Positions 52,592 through 60,810 of a stretch of DNA of 64,000 nt are shown here, in pieces. A program made the position numbers and the translations under genes. Each line of letters begins with the position of its first letter. The stretch's first letter is position 1. The stretch is taken from the NCBI RefSeq assembly GCF_001939735.1, contig NZ_MJIL01000075.1, forward strand, positions 62,001 through 126,000. Reading direction: 5' to 3'. The notes below the pieces were generated by a model. That model worked only from the letters and a program-made list of their open reading frames with translations. It searched no databases and was not told where the DNA came from. This DNA is from Photobacterium proteolyticum. GTDB lineage: Bacteria; Pseudomonadota; Gammaproteobacteria; Enterobacterales; Vibrionaceae.

Positions 52592-52879
52592 TTATGCCTT
52601 ACAATACACTCTCGCATCTCGAGGTGTATAAATACCAAATGTAACCGTCCTCAACACACCGTTTAGGAACGTTTCCTGAACCTCGACTCGTGATACATTT
52701 TCAATACCGCCACAAACGTCAGCAGCATTGATTTCCTTCTCCTGAGCCAGTCCATTAATAAAGAAGTGCTGAGAGTTTTCTTCTTTCATCTCACTGTTGC
52801 TGTCAGACATCACAAATGACTGTTGGGCACATCCACTCATAAACATAGCCAGGCAAGCCGCTAAAATTACCTTTTTCAT
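52592..52879 (-). CDS. Bor/Iss-family lipoprotein
   Basis: The 95-residue product resembles the lambda Bor protein and its Iss relatives, which are surface lipoproteins linked to serum resistance. It has a signal peptide with lipobox MSGC (Cys17), then HFFINGLAQEKEINAADVCG, and the family end VQETFLNGVLRTVTFGIYTP with RDARVYC. The ATG at 52879 gives the natural start; a TTG three codons earlier is less likely. A Fur-box-like palindrome lies 122 bases upstream, so iron may control it. There are no phage genes around it. Confidence 0.9.
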   Translation of the reverse strand: MKKVILAACLAMFMSGCAQQSFVMSDSNSEMKEENSQHFFINGLAQEKEINAADVCGGIENVSRVEVQETFLNGVLRTVTFGIYTPRDARVYCKA

Positions 52880-53000
52880 ATTCACCAAACTGATTCAAAT
52901 AACAAAAAAGGCATTAGAACATATGAAAAAAGCGAAAACGATATGGCCACCTTATCGATACCAGCCACACAACGACAAAATGAGTAGAGCCCCCATGAAA

Positions 53001-53019
53001 AATGATTATTTTTATCATT
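53001..53019. promoter_or_regulatory. Fur-box-like site upstream of the Bor-like gene
   Basis: AATGATTATTTTTATCATT matches 15 of 17 specified positions of the Fur consensus. Overlapping it, ATCATT and AATGAT form another inverted pair (53014-53031), suggesting a double site. Confidence 0.5.
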
Positions 53020-53107
53020 AATATCAATGATTAAGTGTTTTATTACCTCATTTGTATCCGTCTGTATGACATTGTATCTATGCGTCCAGAGAACCATGGA
53101 CTTACAA

Positions 53108-53626
53108 CTATCTTGATTTCTGGCGGATTCTCTCAATTTCCTCACTGTCGATATTGAGAGATTCCAAAAACTCCTGATGTGCCTCCGGGGCCATTTTCTC
53201 GAACTGTATGTGCCAGTTCGTCATGTCCTGTTCATTCAAGCCAGCCATCCGCATGATCTCGACCCAACGCTCCTTCGTCATCATGTTCTGTTCAAGCAGT
53301 ACCGGTTGCTCCAGCAGCATCACGATGGCTTTTTGCTGCTGACGCAGGGTCTGAATTTCCTGCTCCAGCGCGTTAAATTGGTTACGTAGGGTCTGTTCCG
53401 ACTTGATATCGTCATGCGGCTCTATCAGCGGAGCAATTTCTTTTACCGGCAGGCCGAAAGAGCGATAGGAAAGGATCGTCTGCAACCGTTGCACCTCTTC
53501 CTTTCCGTACCAGCGATAGCCGTTCTCCGAACGACTTGTCGGTTTAAGTAAACCGACTCGTTCGTAATACAAGACCGTTGTACGTGAAATATTGCAGGCT
53601 TTCGCCAATTGCGTCACTGTCAGCAT
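53108..53626 (-). CDS. MerR-family regulator
   Basis: The 172-residue protein has a MerR DNA-binding domain (TVTQLAKACNISRTTVLYYE, then RSENGYRWYGKEEVQRL), a long dimerisation coiled coil (about 75-120) and a C-terminal part like the TipA/antibiotic-binding short form (MTKERWVEIMRMAGL, MTNWHIQFEKMAPEAHQEFL). It follows the DMT transporter by 17 bases and is cotranscribed with it. It has no metal-binding Cys pattern, so it probably senses an organic compound. Confidence 0.9.
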   Translation of the reverse strand: MLTVTQLAKACNISRTTVLYYERVGLLKPTSRSENGYRWYGKEEVQRLQTILSYRSFGLPVKEIAPLIEPHDDIKSEQTLRNQFNALEQEIQTLRQQQKAIVMLLEQPVLLEQNMMTKERWVEIMRMAGLNEQDMTNWHIQFEKMAPEAHQEFLESLNIDSEEIERIRQKSR

Positions 53627-53643
53627 AGCTCCCCTCTTTATAC

Positions 53644-54567
53644 CTACTCAGCTTTAGTTTTTTTCTTAAATAGCATCGGTAACACGGCGCTCATTACTAT
53701 CACGATGGCTCCTATCATTGCCCATGCATCAGGCTTTTCAGCAAACAGCCAATACCCAAACAGTAAGGAGTAAATGATCTTGGTATATTCCATATTGGCA
53801 ATAACATTCGCCTCTCCATACTTGTAGGCGGTAACGCCAATCCATTGTGCGATGGATGATAGTACGCCAACACCAATCAGCAGAGCCAACTCATAACCAC
53901 TTGGCCATTGCCATACCAGAATGCTTGGTATCAGAGCCATTAACCCAACAAAGATAGCCTGATAAGCCAGCAGCGTGATGCGCGGCTCGACTTGGGCCAC
54001 TTTCCTCACGCAGATGACGGCCACAGCCGCTCCCAGCGCAGCAATCAAGCCTAACAAGGTATATAACATCGACGTTTGCTCAAAGCTCGGTTGAACCACC
54101 AGCATCACACCGATAAAACCCACAACAATCGTAAACAGGCGCGTTGACGAGATAGCCTCAGCCAGAAAAAGCCGCGAGATACAGGCCACGAACAGCACCT
54201 GAGTAAAACCAAGCGCAGTAGCGTCGGCAAGCGGAATATTGCTGACCGTCAGAAACCCGAGATACAGTGCAACGAACGCGCCCAGGATACGAAATGTATG
54301 TAATTTAAGGCGCTTCGGCTTCAGCAGCACTTCAAGGTTGCCAACTATCGCAGGCATCAGCAAGCTCAGAAACACCAACTGCCGGAACAGCAATATCTGA
54401 AACAAATCAATTGAGTCACTCAATACCCTGACCAGCACGCCAACCACTGTAAACAATGCTGTCGAAAGCAATGCGAGTGATACCCCCTTTAGGGTTGGTG
54501 GCATTTTGAGTAAAAAAGCGATGACAGGATGAGCAATAGGAACGCGCTTAGCAATTATCGACACCAT
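53644..54567 (-). CDS. EamA/DMT-family transporter
   Basis: The 307-residue product has ten membrane helices in two EamA repeats (LLSTALFTVVGVLVRVLSD, ALGAAVAVICVRKVAQ) with motifs IPLADATALGFTQVLFVA and ANVIANMEYTKIIYSLLFGY. It resembles S-adenosylmethionine/metabolite-type DMT carriers; the substrate is not known. AGAGG precedes the ATG. The MerR gene is downstream in the same operon. Confidence 0.9.
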   Translation of the reverse strand: MVSIIAKRVPIAHPVIAFLLKMPPTLKGVSLALLSTALFTVVGVLVRVLSDSIDLFQILLFRQLVFLSLLMPAIVGNLEVLLKPKRLKLHTFRILGAFVALYLGFLTVSNIPLADATALGFTQVLFVACISRLFLAEAISSTRLFTIVVGFIGVMLVVQPSFEQTSMLYTLLGLIAALGAAVAVICVRKVAQVEPRITLLAYQAIFVGLMALIPSILVWQWPSGYELALLIGVGVLSSIAQWIGVTAYKYGEANVIANMEYTKIIYSLLFGYWLFAEKPDAWAMIGAIVIVMSAVLPMLFKKKTKAE

Positions 54568-54722
54568 TATTTTACCTCTCTTGGTTCAACAAGCAGAGAG
54601 GGTAAAGCCTACACCTGTAGACAGGTCAATCATCACCAGAGAGAGGAATAGATAAGCAACTCGTCAATCATTTTACTCAAAGCCCCCGGGATATTGCCAT
54701 GGGGGCTTAACAGCATGTTGAG

Positions 54723-55082
54723 TTATAAGTGAAACGGCACTTCTGTTTTGGTAAAGCCACCTTCACCGTCAATGGATAACGCATACAGTCGCTGAACAGC
54801 ACTTGCATTAAGGGCACCGTACAAGTGGGGGTACAACTCACCGTCATCCTCGATGCCGGCCGGGGCTTCATCCACTACCTCAGCATGCAACAGTGAGGGA
54901 GCTATTTCCAACAAATGGATCCCTGACGCTCCTTTAAAAAAGTGATTAATAATGAACGGTAGCTGGTGATCATAAGCAAGATGCACAAAACCTTCTTGCT
55001 GGAGAGATTCGGGTTCGTAGGATGGGTTACTTCTCAATTGATTCAAACTATTATAATCAATCAAATGGTAGAGGTTCTTCAC
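54723..55082 (-). CDS. DUF952 domain protein
   Basis: The 119-residue product matches the DUF952 family: LYHLIDYNSLNQLR at the start, QQEGFVHLAY (F-V/I-H-x-S/A pattern), ELYPHLYGALNASAVQRLYAL, ending with a short loop. The family has a fold related to ADP-ribosyltransferases but no proven activity. Start is GTG with a weak SD. Single gene. Confidence 0.85.
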   Translation of the reverse strand: MKNLYHLIDYNSLNQLRSNPSYEPESLQQEGFVHLAYDHQLPFIINHFFKGASGIHLLEIAPSLLHAEVVDEAPAGIEDDGELYPHLYGALNASAVQRLYALSIDGEGGFTKTEVPFHL

Positions 55083-55153
55083 AAATACTCGTCTTTTATT
55101 CTTATACCCAAACCATCTTACCTATCATCTTCGATTTATCCAACTGAGGTGAC

Positions 55154-55696
55154 CTACAGTTTAAGCGCATAAATGCCCAACCGCTGATCTTTATTCGGTA
55201 TATCCATGTTGTTACCAACATACTTGACCAACTTGGCGCCAGCCCGCTCAACGACCCTGATACTTGCCTCATTACTTTCAAGACAGTGAAACTCGACAGT
55301 ATCCACCGTTGTGGATGATGACAAATACGGCAGAATCACGTTAAGAACCTGGTTAATGATGCGGTGGCCACGTACAGCAGTAGAAAGCCAGTAACCTAAC
55401 TCTGAAACCTTGGTGACAGGGTCAATATACTTAATCCCGAATACGCCGCTAAAGGCGCCATCATAATAAATCGCAAACCACTGTGAGCCGTATAACTTCC
55501 CTTTTTTACGCGCATTAATGTAGCTCCTGGCTCCGGCCATATCGGTCAGTGTATCAGTCCATGGCATATAAACAGAAAGATCGTCTCGGCTGGTATTCAC
55601 TGTTTCCAGTAGCTCTTTGGCATGAAACTGCGTAAGAGCCTGAAGGGAAATAGACTCTGATATTTCAAGTTCCATGAGATGTTTAGCTTTATCCAT
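55154..55696 (-). CDS. GNAT acetyltransferase, RimL/YdaF type
   Basis: The 180-residue product has the RimL-like pattern: MELEISESISLQALTQFHAK, WFAIYYDGAFSGVFGIKYID, SELGYWLSTAVRGHRIINQV (acetyl-CoA loop region) and HCLESNEASIRVVERAGAKL. It likely acetylates a ribosomal protein or a small molecule. ATG at 55696 with AAGG ahead; the frame extends to 55804 without a better SD. Function is not specified. Confidence 0.87.
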   Translation of the reverse strand: MDKAKHLMELEISESISLQALTQFHAKELLETVNTSRDDLSVYMPWTDTLTDMAGARSYINARKKGKLYGSQWFAIYYDGAFSGVFGIKYIDPVTKVSELGYWLSTAVRGHRIINQVLNVILPYLSSSTTVDTVEFHCLESNEASIRVVERAGAKLVKYVGNNMDIPNKDQRLGIYALKL

Positions 55697-55871
55697 AATA
55701 TTTAGGCCTTTCAGAGAGCACAAAGCATCAGGTATGACGACGAGTCGGCGCTTCAATCTAGAAAACATTGTAATAGGCCGACACTGAGATATGCAACCAA
55801 GCACAGTTTAGAAGAAAATAGCTGCGAATAGACAAAACTCTCCCCTAAGCTGCATATATGCTCATCTGGTC

Positions 55872-56288
55872 TTACTTTTTAGGCTCTATAAATTTGGCTG
55901 ACGCCCTTGCCAAAACTTGCTGTCCTTGGGTGACTTGCGCCTCCAGTTGGTAAATGCCTCTTCTAGACCCGACAAGATCAGCTGTTACCATAACTTGTTG
56001 TCCGGTGCAGACCGGGGAAATAAAGCGAACTTTCAGCTCGGCAGTCAACGCCTGAACACCGTGCGCAAACAAGCAGTGTGTCATCGCCGCATCCAGCAAG
56101 GTGCTGGTCATTCCTCCGTGTAACAGCCCATCATACCCCTGATGGCGAGCTGTTACCTGAAACGGGGCCGTTACTTTCCCTTTGCTATCCTGACTAAACG
56201 TTAACTGTAATGAATCAGGTGTATTGTCAACGGGTCCGCAAACCATGCAGTGATTATGAGCTTGTTTCGTAAGCTGATATGAAGTCAT
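55872..56288 (-). CDS. Hotdog-fold thioesterase (PaaI-like)
   Basis: The 138-residue product has a hotdog-fold thioesterase core: HCMVCGP at the start, YDGLLHGGMTSTLLDAAMTH (the HGG motif with the catalytic Asp), LKVRFISPV and ISLEAQ-like strand YQLEAQVTQG. It hydrolyses acyl-CoA or an aryl-CoA. Two Cys in HCMVCGP may bind metal. It lies 20 bases downstream of the NifX-like gene on the same strand, probably in one operon. Confidence 0.88.
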   Translation of the reverse strand: MTSYQLTKQAHNHCMVCGPVDNTPDSLQLTFSQDSKGKVTAPFQVTARHQGYDGLLHGGMTSTLLDAAMTHCLFAHGVQALTAELKVRFISPVCTGQQVMVTADLVGSRRGIYQLEAQVTQGQQVLARASAKFIEPKK

Positions 56289-56308
56289 AGGAACGCCACT
56301 ATCATCTA

Positions 56309-56866
56309 TTAACAGGTATGATTGTGACAGCAGTGATGGCTCTTCGGCCCACCATGCTCTCCTCGTCCTTGTCCACCACGTCCATGTTTAACTGGTCCTT
56401 GCTTGCCTTGTCCATGCCTCTTGCCACAGCCTTTACCGTGACCATGTCCTTGTCCTTGGCCATGGCTATGACCTTGGCTGTGGCACCGACGTTCCGCATG
56501 ACGGCAACCATTATGGTTAGGGGAAGGGCGCCCCTGATCAGCTTCAGTCAGAGAAAATAGCCCCGCCGTTTCTGAGCTGACAAGCTCTTGTGCACTTCGG
56601 CGACCGGAATCGGTTTGAGTGACCGACAGTTGGTGCGAAAGCAACTTACCTAACATTTTTTGACCAATATTACGCACTACGACACGCTCAGCATGATGCT
56701 GGAGCAACAGCTTCAGCAACGCTTTTTTACCTGCACAATGGGCAGCTAGAGCCGGGTTTTCATGTCGGCTGACTTCTACGCCTTGCTCATTAATAAACAG
56801 AAAATGCTCAGCCTTAGAAAAGTGGCTGGCGATGTGATCATCATTCATCGGAATTGCCGTGATCAT
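56309..56866 (-). CDS. NifX/NafY-like protein with His/Cys/Gly-rich tail
   Basis: The first 110 residues have the dinitrogenase iron-molybdenum cofactor-binding fold: MITAIPMNDDHIASHFSKAE, FLFIN, and VVVRNIGQKMLGKLL. The remaining 70 residues (about 117-185) are very rich in His, Gly, Gln, Lys and Cys (SQGHSHGQGQGHGHGKGCG, then SHHCCHNHTC), a likely metal store or delivery tail. No nif genes are near. It may bind iron, molybdenum, copper or nickel for another enzyme. SD AGGAG is good. A low-complexity gene body is visible in the repeated CCATG and CTTGTCC triplets. Confidence 0.85.
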   Translation of the reverse strand: MITAIPMNDDHIASHFSKAEHFLFINEQGVEVSRHENPALAAHCAGKKALLKLLLQHHAERVVVRNIGQKMLGKLLSHQLSVTQTDSGRRSAQELVSSETAGLFSLTEADQGRPSPNHNGCRHAERRCHSQGHSHGQGQGHGHGKGCGKRHGQGKQGPVKHGRGGQGRGEHGGPKSHHCCHNHTC

Positions 56867-56899
56867 GATTTATGACTCCTTTTTATTGTCACTTTGCTT

Positions 56900-56915
56900 T
56901 GTGAAATCCTTGCCA
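56900..56915 (-). promoter_or_regulatory. Sigma-54-like element before the NifX-like gene
   Basis: On the minus strand TGGCAAGGATTTCACA resembles the -24/-12 consensus TGGCACG-N4-TTGCA: the -24 GG is kept, but the -12 GC reads AC. Position, 34-50 bases before the ATG, is right. This is a weak match. Confidence 0.25.
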
Positions 56916-56932
56916 TAAGTACTTTTTGTTTT

Positions 56933-56978
56933 TGGCATATGCCATTTATACGCCTGGTTTCTGGCATATGCCAGAAAC
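56933..56978. promoter_or_regulatory. Twin TGGCATATGCCA palindromes
   Basis: TGGCATATGCCA occurs at 56933-56944 and again at 56962-56973, with centres 29 bp apart. The second lies within a perfect 22-bp palindrome (56957-56978; arms GTTTCTGGCAT / ATGCCAGAAAC). They sit about 70-110 bases before the NifX-like ATG, where an activator would bind. Confidence 0.6.
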
Positions 56979-57115
56979 TTTTGTGTGACAATTGAGGTAA
57001 ATCAATTATTGCATGATCTATTTTATAGCGAGAGGTTGTGGCTAACGCCGAGAAGAAAGTGTCAGCCAATACACCGATTGGCTGGACTTCATATGAATTG
57101 TATTTGGCCTGAAAG

Positions 57116-57763
57116 CTAGGCCATCAGTAAACGAGTGACATCACCAAGGTTGTCCAGCACCGCATGGGCTCTCTCTGCAACATCATCGCTGGGCTGCAAC
57201 AAATCCGGGATCATCACCGCCTTGCAACCGGCATCCAACCCGGCCCGCATACCATTATTGGAGTCTTCCAGTACCAGACAGGCTGCTGGTGCTATGTCCA
57301 GTTGCTCTGATGCCATTCGGTAGCAGTCAGGGTGGGGCTTGCCATTGACGACATCTTCCGAGGTGATCACCGCATCAAACTGCGCCAGATAGTCAGAACC
57401 ATTAAAATGGTGTTTAACCTCAGCCAATGCTGATGACGTTACCAGCGCACATTTAAGCCCTTTCTTTTTCAGATCTCCGAACAACACGTCAAAACCGGGC
57501 TTATAGGCAACGCCTTGCGCTCTTCGGGTATGAAAATCACTGTTGCGAACACGTTTGAAGCGTTCAAGATCAAGCTTGTCACCAAACTTGGCGACCACAC
57601 GGCGTTCACACTCGGCATCTTGGACACCAATAAATGTTCGGTAGAAGTCGTCATCCAACACCAGCCCCTGCTCACTGGCAGCAAGTTGCCAGCTCACTTT
57701 ATAAAGCCCCTCGGTGTCAAAGATCAGCCCATCCATATCGAACAGTACAGCTTGTATTTCCAT
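57116..57763 (-). CDS. HAD-superfamily phosphatase (YniC/beta-phosphoglucomutase-like)
   Basis: The 215-residue product has HAD motif I FDMDGLIFDTE (nucleophile Asp near residue 9), motif II VTSSA, motif III lysine in GKPHPDCY and motif IV LEDSNNGMRAGLDAG. The cap domain is the beta-phosphoglucomutase-like type. Sugar phosphates are likely substrates. The ATG at 57763 has GGAGAG ahead. Confidence 0.9.
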   Translation of the reverse strand: MEIQAVLFDMDGLIFDTEGLYKVSWQLAASEQGLVLDDDFYRTFIGVQDAECERRVVAKFGDKLDLERFKRVRNSDFHTRRAQGVAYKPGFDVLFGDLKKKGLKCALVTSSALAEVKHHFNGSDYLAQFDAVITSEDVVNGKPHPDCYRMASEQLDIAPAACLVLEDSNNGMRAGLDAGCKAVMIPDLLQPSDDVAERAHAVLDNLGDVTRLLMA

Positions 57764-57832
57764 GTTCTCTCCATGCATTATCCACTAAATTAAAATGCAA
57801 AACCTTGCATATTAACAACACAGACTACCGAT

Positions 57833-58303
57833 TTATTGATATTGGGCGGCGGTAATAAACTCACCAAACGTCTCGCACCACACAATCACCGTCGTATACT
57901 GAGCAGGATCGATAGACGAGTCCAGCGGTACCATAAAGCTCGAGAAGGTTTTCACTTCACCCACCTTGACCATACTGGATTTCAACCGATTGAAATCGGC
58001 TTCCGTTTCAACAAACTGCGGCGACAAATACAGCTTATAATCCGGCCCCGGTGCCAATTCGCCCTGGAACGAAATCACATCAGAACTAATAGAAACTCGG
58101 CCTTCCCCCCAGTGTAAAAAATCGCTGTCAGCTAAATCACGGCGGAACTCGCCGCTAAACTGGGCACTTTGCGCCGCCTGCTGTACCTCGCCCGAAGAAG
58201 GACTATCTGGGGCTATCAGAATAGGTAAGGCATAAATCCCAGCGGCAAAGCCGACCGCCAGCATAGCCAAATGGCTTAGCAACAACCCTATTGCTTTTAT
58301 CAT
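57833..58303 (-). CDS. Membrane-anchored DM13-domain protein
   Basis: The 156-residue product has an N-terminal membrane segment (LLLSHLAMLAVGFAAGIYAL), a short linker and a DM13 domain (FHWGEGRVSI-like LHWGEGRVSISS, DYKLYLSPQFVE, TVIVWCETFGEFITAAQ). The conserved Cys in VWCETF is kept. DM13 domains are proposed to take part in redox or oxidative modification; the real role is not known. Single gene. Confidence 0.87.
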   Translation of the reverse strand: MIKAIGLLLSHLAMLAVGFAAGIYALPILIAPDSPSSGEVQQAAQSAQFSGEFRRDLADSDFLHWGEGRVSISSDVISFQGELAPGPDYKLYLSPQFVETEADFNRLKSSMVKVGEVKTFSSFMVPLDSSIDPAQYTTVIVWCETFGEFITAAQYQ

Positions 58304-58383
58304 AATATTCGCTTTCTCTGCATGGTAACTGTCTAATGACTATAACAAATCACAGATATTAACCAATACTGCTTTCGCCTGAA

Positions 58384-59286
58384 TCAGTGGCCGAAAGCAG
58401 CCCGTAATGCCTCGACAATCGCTTCGCGGACCGGGCCGCTTTGCTGACGGCGGGTCGTCACCAAATCAATAGTATTCATCCAGCCATTGGGCTCATACTC
58501 GATATTCAGTGCCTTCAAAGTTCCCGCTTCAATCGAGACGGCAGCCAGTTGCTCCGGCACAATCGTCCAGCCTACACCCTGCTCGGCCAGTGCCAGCAAT
58601 ATTTGATGGGAGCTGGCATACCAAACCTGGGTACTGATGGCATAGCTGAACCACAATTCTTTACCGCTCGCCGAGCGCTGCACCAGCTGTCGATAATTGC
58701 GTAGATCGGTATCTCTGACACTCGGCAACTCGGCCAAAGGATGGGAAGGCGATGAAACGGTAATAAAGTGGTTATAGCCAAGCGTGACAAAATCAATATC
58801 GTCTTGCATGCTGCCATCGGCATAGACCACACCGATATGGGCTTGGCCCTCGCTGACCATTTGCTTGATATCACATGTCGAGGCCGCCGTGATATCGATA
58901 TTGGTCATAGGAAAACGCTCTGCCAGCTCACCCAGTTTGCCAAGTAGCTCAGTGCCGATCAGACTCTCCTCGACCGCCAGCACCAGTTCATGCTCATACC
59001 GTGCCTCAAGCGCGGCCACCTTCTGATCAAAATGCAACTGCTGCAGGAGGATCGACCTGGCAATAGGCAACAATGCCTTTCCCTCGGGAGTCAGCACCGG
59101 CGTATTTCCGCTTCGGTCAAAAAGTTGCTGATTGAGGGTAATTTCCAGATTCGACACTGATTGGCTCACGCCTGACTGAGCACGTTTCAACTTGCGGGCG
59201 GCAGCAGAAAAAGAACCATGCTCACAGACCGATACAAAAATCTTCAGCTGTTCAAAGCTATACATCACAGATTTACTCGTTTTCAT
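58384..59286 (-). CDS. LysR-family regulator
   Basis: The 300-residue protein has a LysR helix-turn-helix (GSFSAAARKLKRAQSGVSQS, about 27-46) and an effector domain. The start could be ATG 59286 (MKTSKS) or ATG 59265 (MYSFEQLKIF), the latter giving the usual LysR N-terminus. No obvious target is adjacent; it is divergent from tyrS across 270 bp. Confidence 0.9.
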   Translation of the reverse strand: MKTSKSVMYSFEQLKIFVSVCEHGSFSAAARKLKRAQSGVSQSVSNLEITLNQQLFDRSGNTPVLTPEGKALLPIARSILLQQLHFDQKVAALEARYEHELVLAVEESLIGTELLGKLGELAERFPMTNIDITAASTCDIKQMVSEGQAHIGVVYADGSMQDDIDFVTLGYNHFITVSSPSHPLAELPSVRDTDLRNYRQLVQRSASGKELWFSYAISTQVWYASSHQILLALAEQGVGWTIVPEQLAAVSIEAGTLKALNIEYEPNGWMNTIDLVTTRRQQSGPVREAIVEALRAAFGH

Positions 59287-59555
59287 CACCGTCAAGCAAG
59301 CCTATCACAGTTCGTGATAACTGCTAACTTTCCGCATTGTCCATCGTCATTATGATGATTACTAACAAACACCCTCGATATTTATCAAAAAGCCGTTAAA
59401 TCAAACTCAGAAATGAGATAAACCCTGTCAAATAAAGTGGTAACAGCCGTAAGAGATAGCGAGATTAATATCAGACACTGCGATAGCACGACTGATTCTG
59501 TGCGCCATGAAATTCGTCATGCCAGCCTCCCATACTAAGTCCATAAGGAACATTC

Positions 59556-60749
59556 ATGCCTTCACTGCAACAAGCACTCGACATTATCAAACGCGGTACC
59601 AATGACATCATTCCCAAAGAAGAACTGGCCGATAAGCTTGGCGACAACCGACCATTGCACGTTAAACTGGGCGCCGATCCGACCGCACCGGATATCCACC
59701 TAGGCCATACGGTGATCCTCAACAAACTCCGTCAGTTTCAGGATCTCGGCCATCATATTACCTTCCTAATCGGCGACTTTACCGGCCGTATCGGTGATCC
59801 TTCAGGTAAAAACACCACCCGCCCGCCACTGACGACCGAGCAGGTGCTGGCCAATGCCGAAACCTACCAGCAGCAGGTATTTAAAATCCTTGATCCTGAA
59901 AAAACGACCATAGAATTCAACTCACGCTGGCTATCCCAGCTCGGCGCCGAAGGTATGTTGAAGCTATCCGCCTGCCAGACAGTGGCCCGAATGCTGGAAC
60001 GGGAAGATTTCAAACAACGCTTCGCTGCACATCAGACCATCGGCATCCACGAGTTCATCTATCCGCTGCTACAAGCTTACGACTCGGTCGAACTAAAAGC
60101 AGACATCGAACTGGGCGGCACCGACCAGACTTTTAACCTGCTGATGGGACGCGAGCTGCAAAAACATCATGGAATGTCGCCTCAAGTGGTGATATTAATG
60201 CCGTTGTTGATTGGTCTTGATGGGGTCAAAAAGATGTCGAAATCGGCCAACAACTATATTGGTGTTAACGAGTCACCCGACAGTATGTACGGCAAACTGA
60301 TGTCGATTTCCGACACCCTAATGTGGAACTACTTTGAGCTGCTGTCTTTCAGATCACTCAAAGAGATCAGCCAGCTAAAAGCTGATATTCAGACAGGCAG
60401 AAACCCGAAGGAGATCAAGATACTTTTAGCCAAAGAGTTAGTGGCCCGCTTTCACACTCAGCAGGACGCCGATCTCGCCGAACAGGCCTTCGAACAACGA
60501 TTTAAACACAATGTCATGCCCGATGATCTGGCAACTATCGAATTACAGCACGGACTGGCAATTCCCAATGTGCTCAAAGAGGCGGGGCTGGTAGCTTCAA
60601 CATCCGAGGCAATACGGTTGATCCGCCAGGGGGCTGTTAAGATTGAAGGTCAGAAAATGACGGATACTCAGCTCATTCCCAAAGAGGGCACCGAGATGTA
60701 TCAGGTAGGGAAGCGACGTTTTGCCCGGATTTGTCTAGAGAGCCATTAA
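59556..60749 (+). CDS. tyrS: Tyrosyl-tRNA synthetase
   Basis: TyrS charges tRNA-Tyr. The 397-residue length and layout are those of the shorter TyrRS branch (TyrZ-like): class I HIGH motif as HLGH (48-51), KMSKS exactly (226-230), [10 protein letters not shown] as the tyrosine pocket and an S4-like RNA-binding domain at the end ([16 protein letters not shown]). Upstream no leader structure stands out. Vibrios often carry two TyrRS genes, so it may not be the only one. Confidence 0.95.
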   Translation: MPSLQQALDIIKRGTNDIIPKEELADKLGDNRPLHVKLGADPTAPDIHLGHTVILNKLRQFQDLGHHITFLIGDFTGRIGDPSGKNTTRPPLTTEQVLANAETYQQQVFKILDPEKTTIEFNSRWLSQLGAEGMLKLSACQTVARMLEREDFKQRFAAHQTIGIHEFIYPLLQAYDSVELKADIELGGTDQTFNLLMGRELQKHHGMSPQVVILMPLLIGLDGVKKMSKSANNYIGVNESPDSMYGKLMSISDTLMWNYFELLSFRSLKEISQLKADIQTGRNPKEIKILLAKELVARFHTQQDADLAEQAFEQRFKHNVMPDDLATIELQHGLAIPNVLKEAGLVASTSEAIRLIRQGAVKIEGQKMTDTQLIPKEGTEMYQVGKRRFARICLESH

Positions 60750-60763
60750 AAGGGATAAGCAAA

Positions 60764-60791
60764 ATGGCCGCAGAGTCATTTCCGCGGCCAT
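60764..60791. terminator. Hairpin between tyrS and the pyrophosphatase gene
   Basis: ATGGCCGC / GCGGCCAT, an 8-bp stem with a 12-nt loop, with AAAA before it and ATTA after; serves convergent genes. Confidence 0.5.
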
Positions 60792-60810
60792 ATTAAGATG
60801 GTAAGTATAG

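Noticed and set aside
52592..53031. Prophage or mobile island signal suggested by the Bor-like gene
   Set aside because: No integrase, phage structural gene, terminal repeat or tRNA junction nearby; neighbours are ordinary chromosomal genes.
59296..59555. T-box or peptide leader before tyrS
   Set aside because: No T-box core sequence, no Tyr-rich small frame and no terminator-like hairpin recognised.
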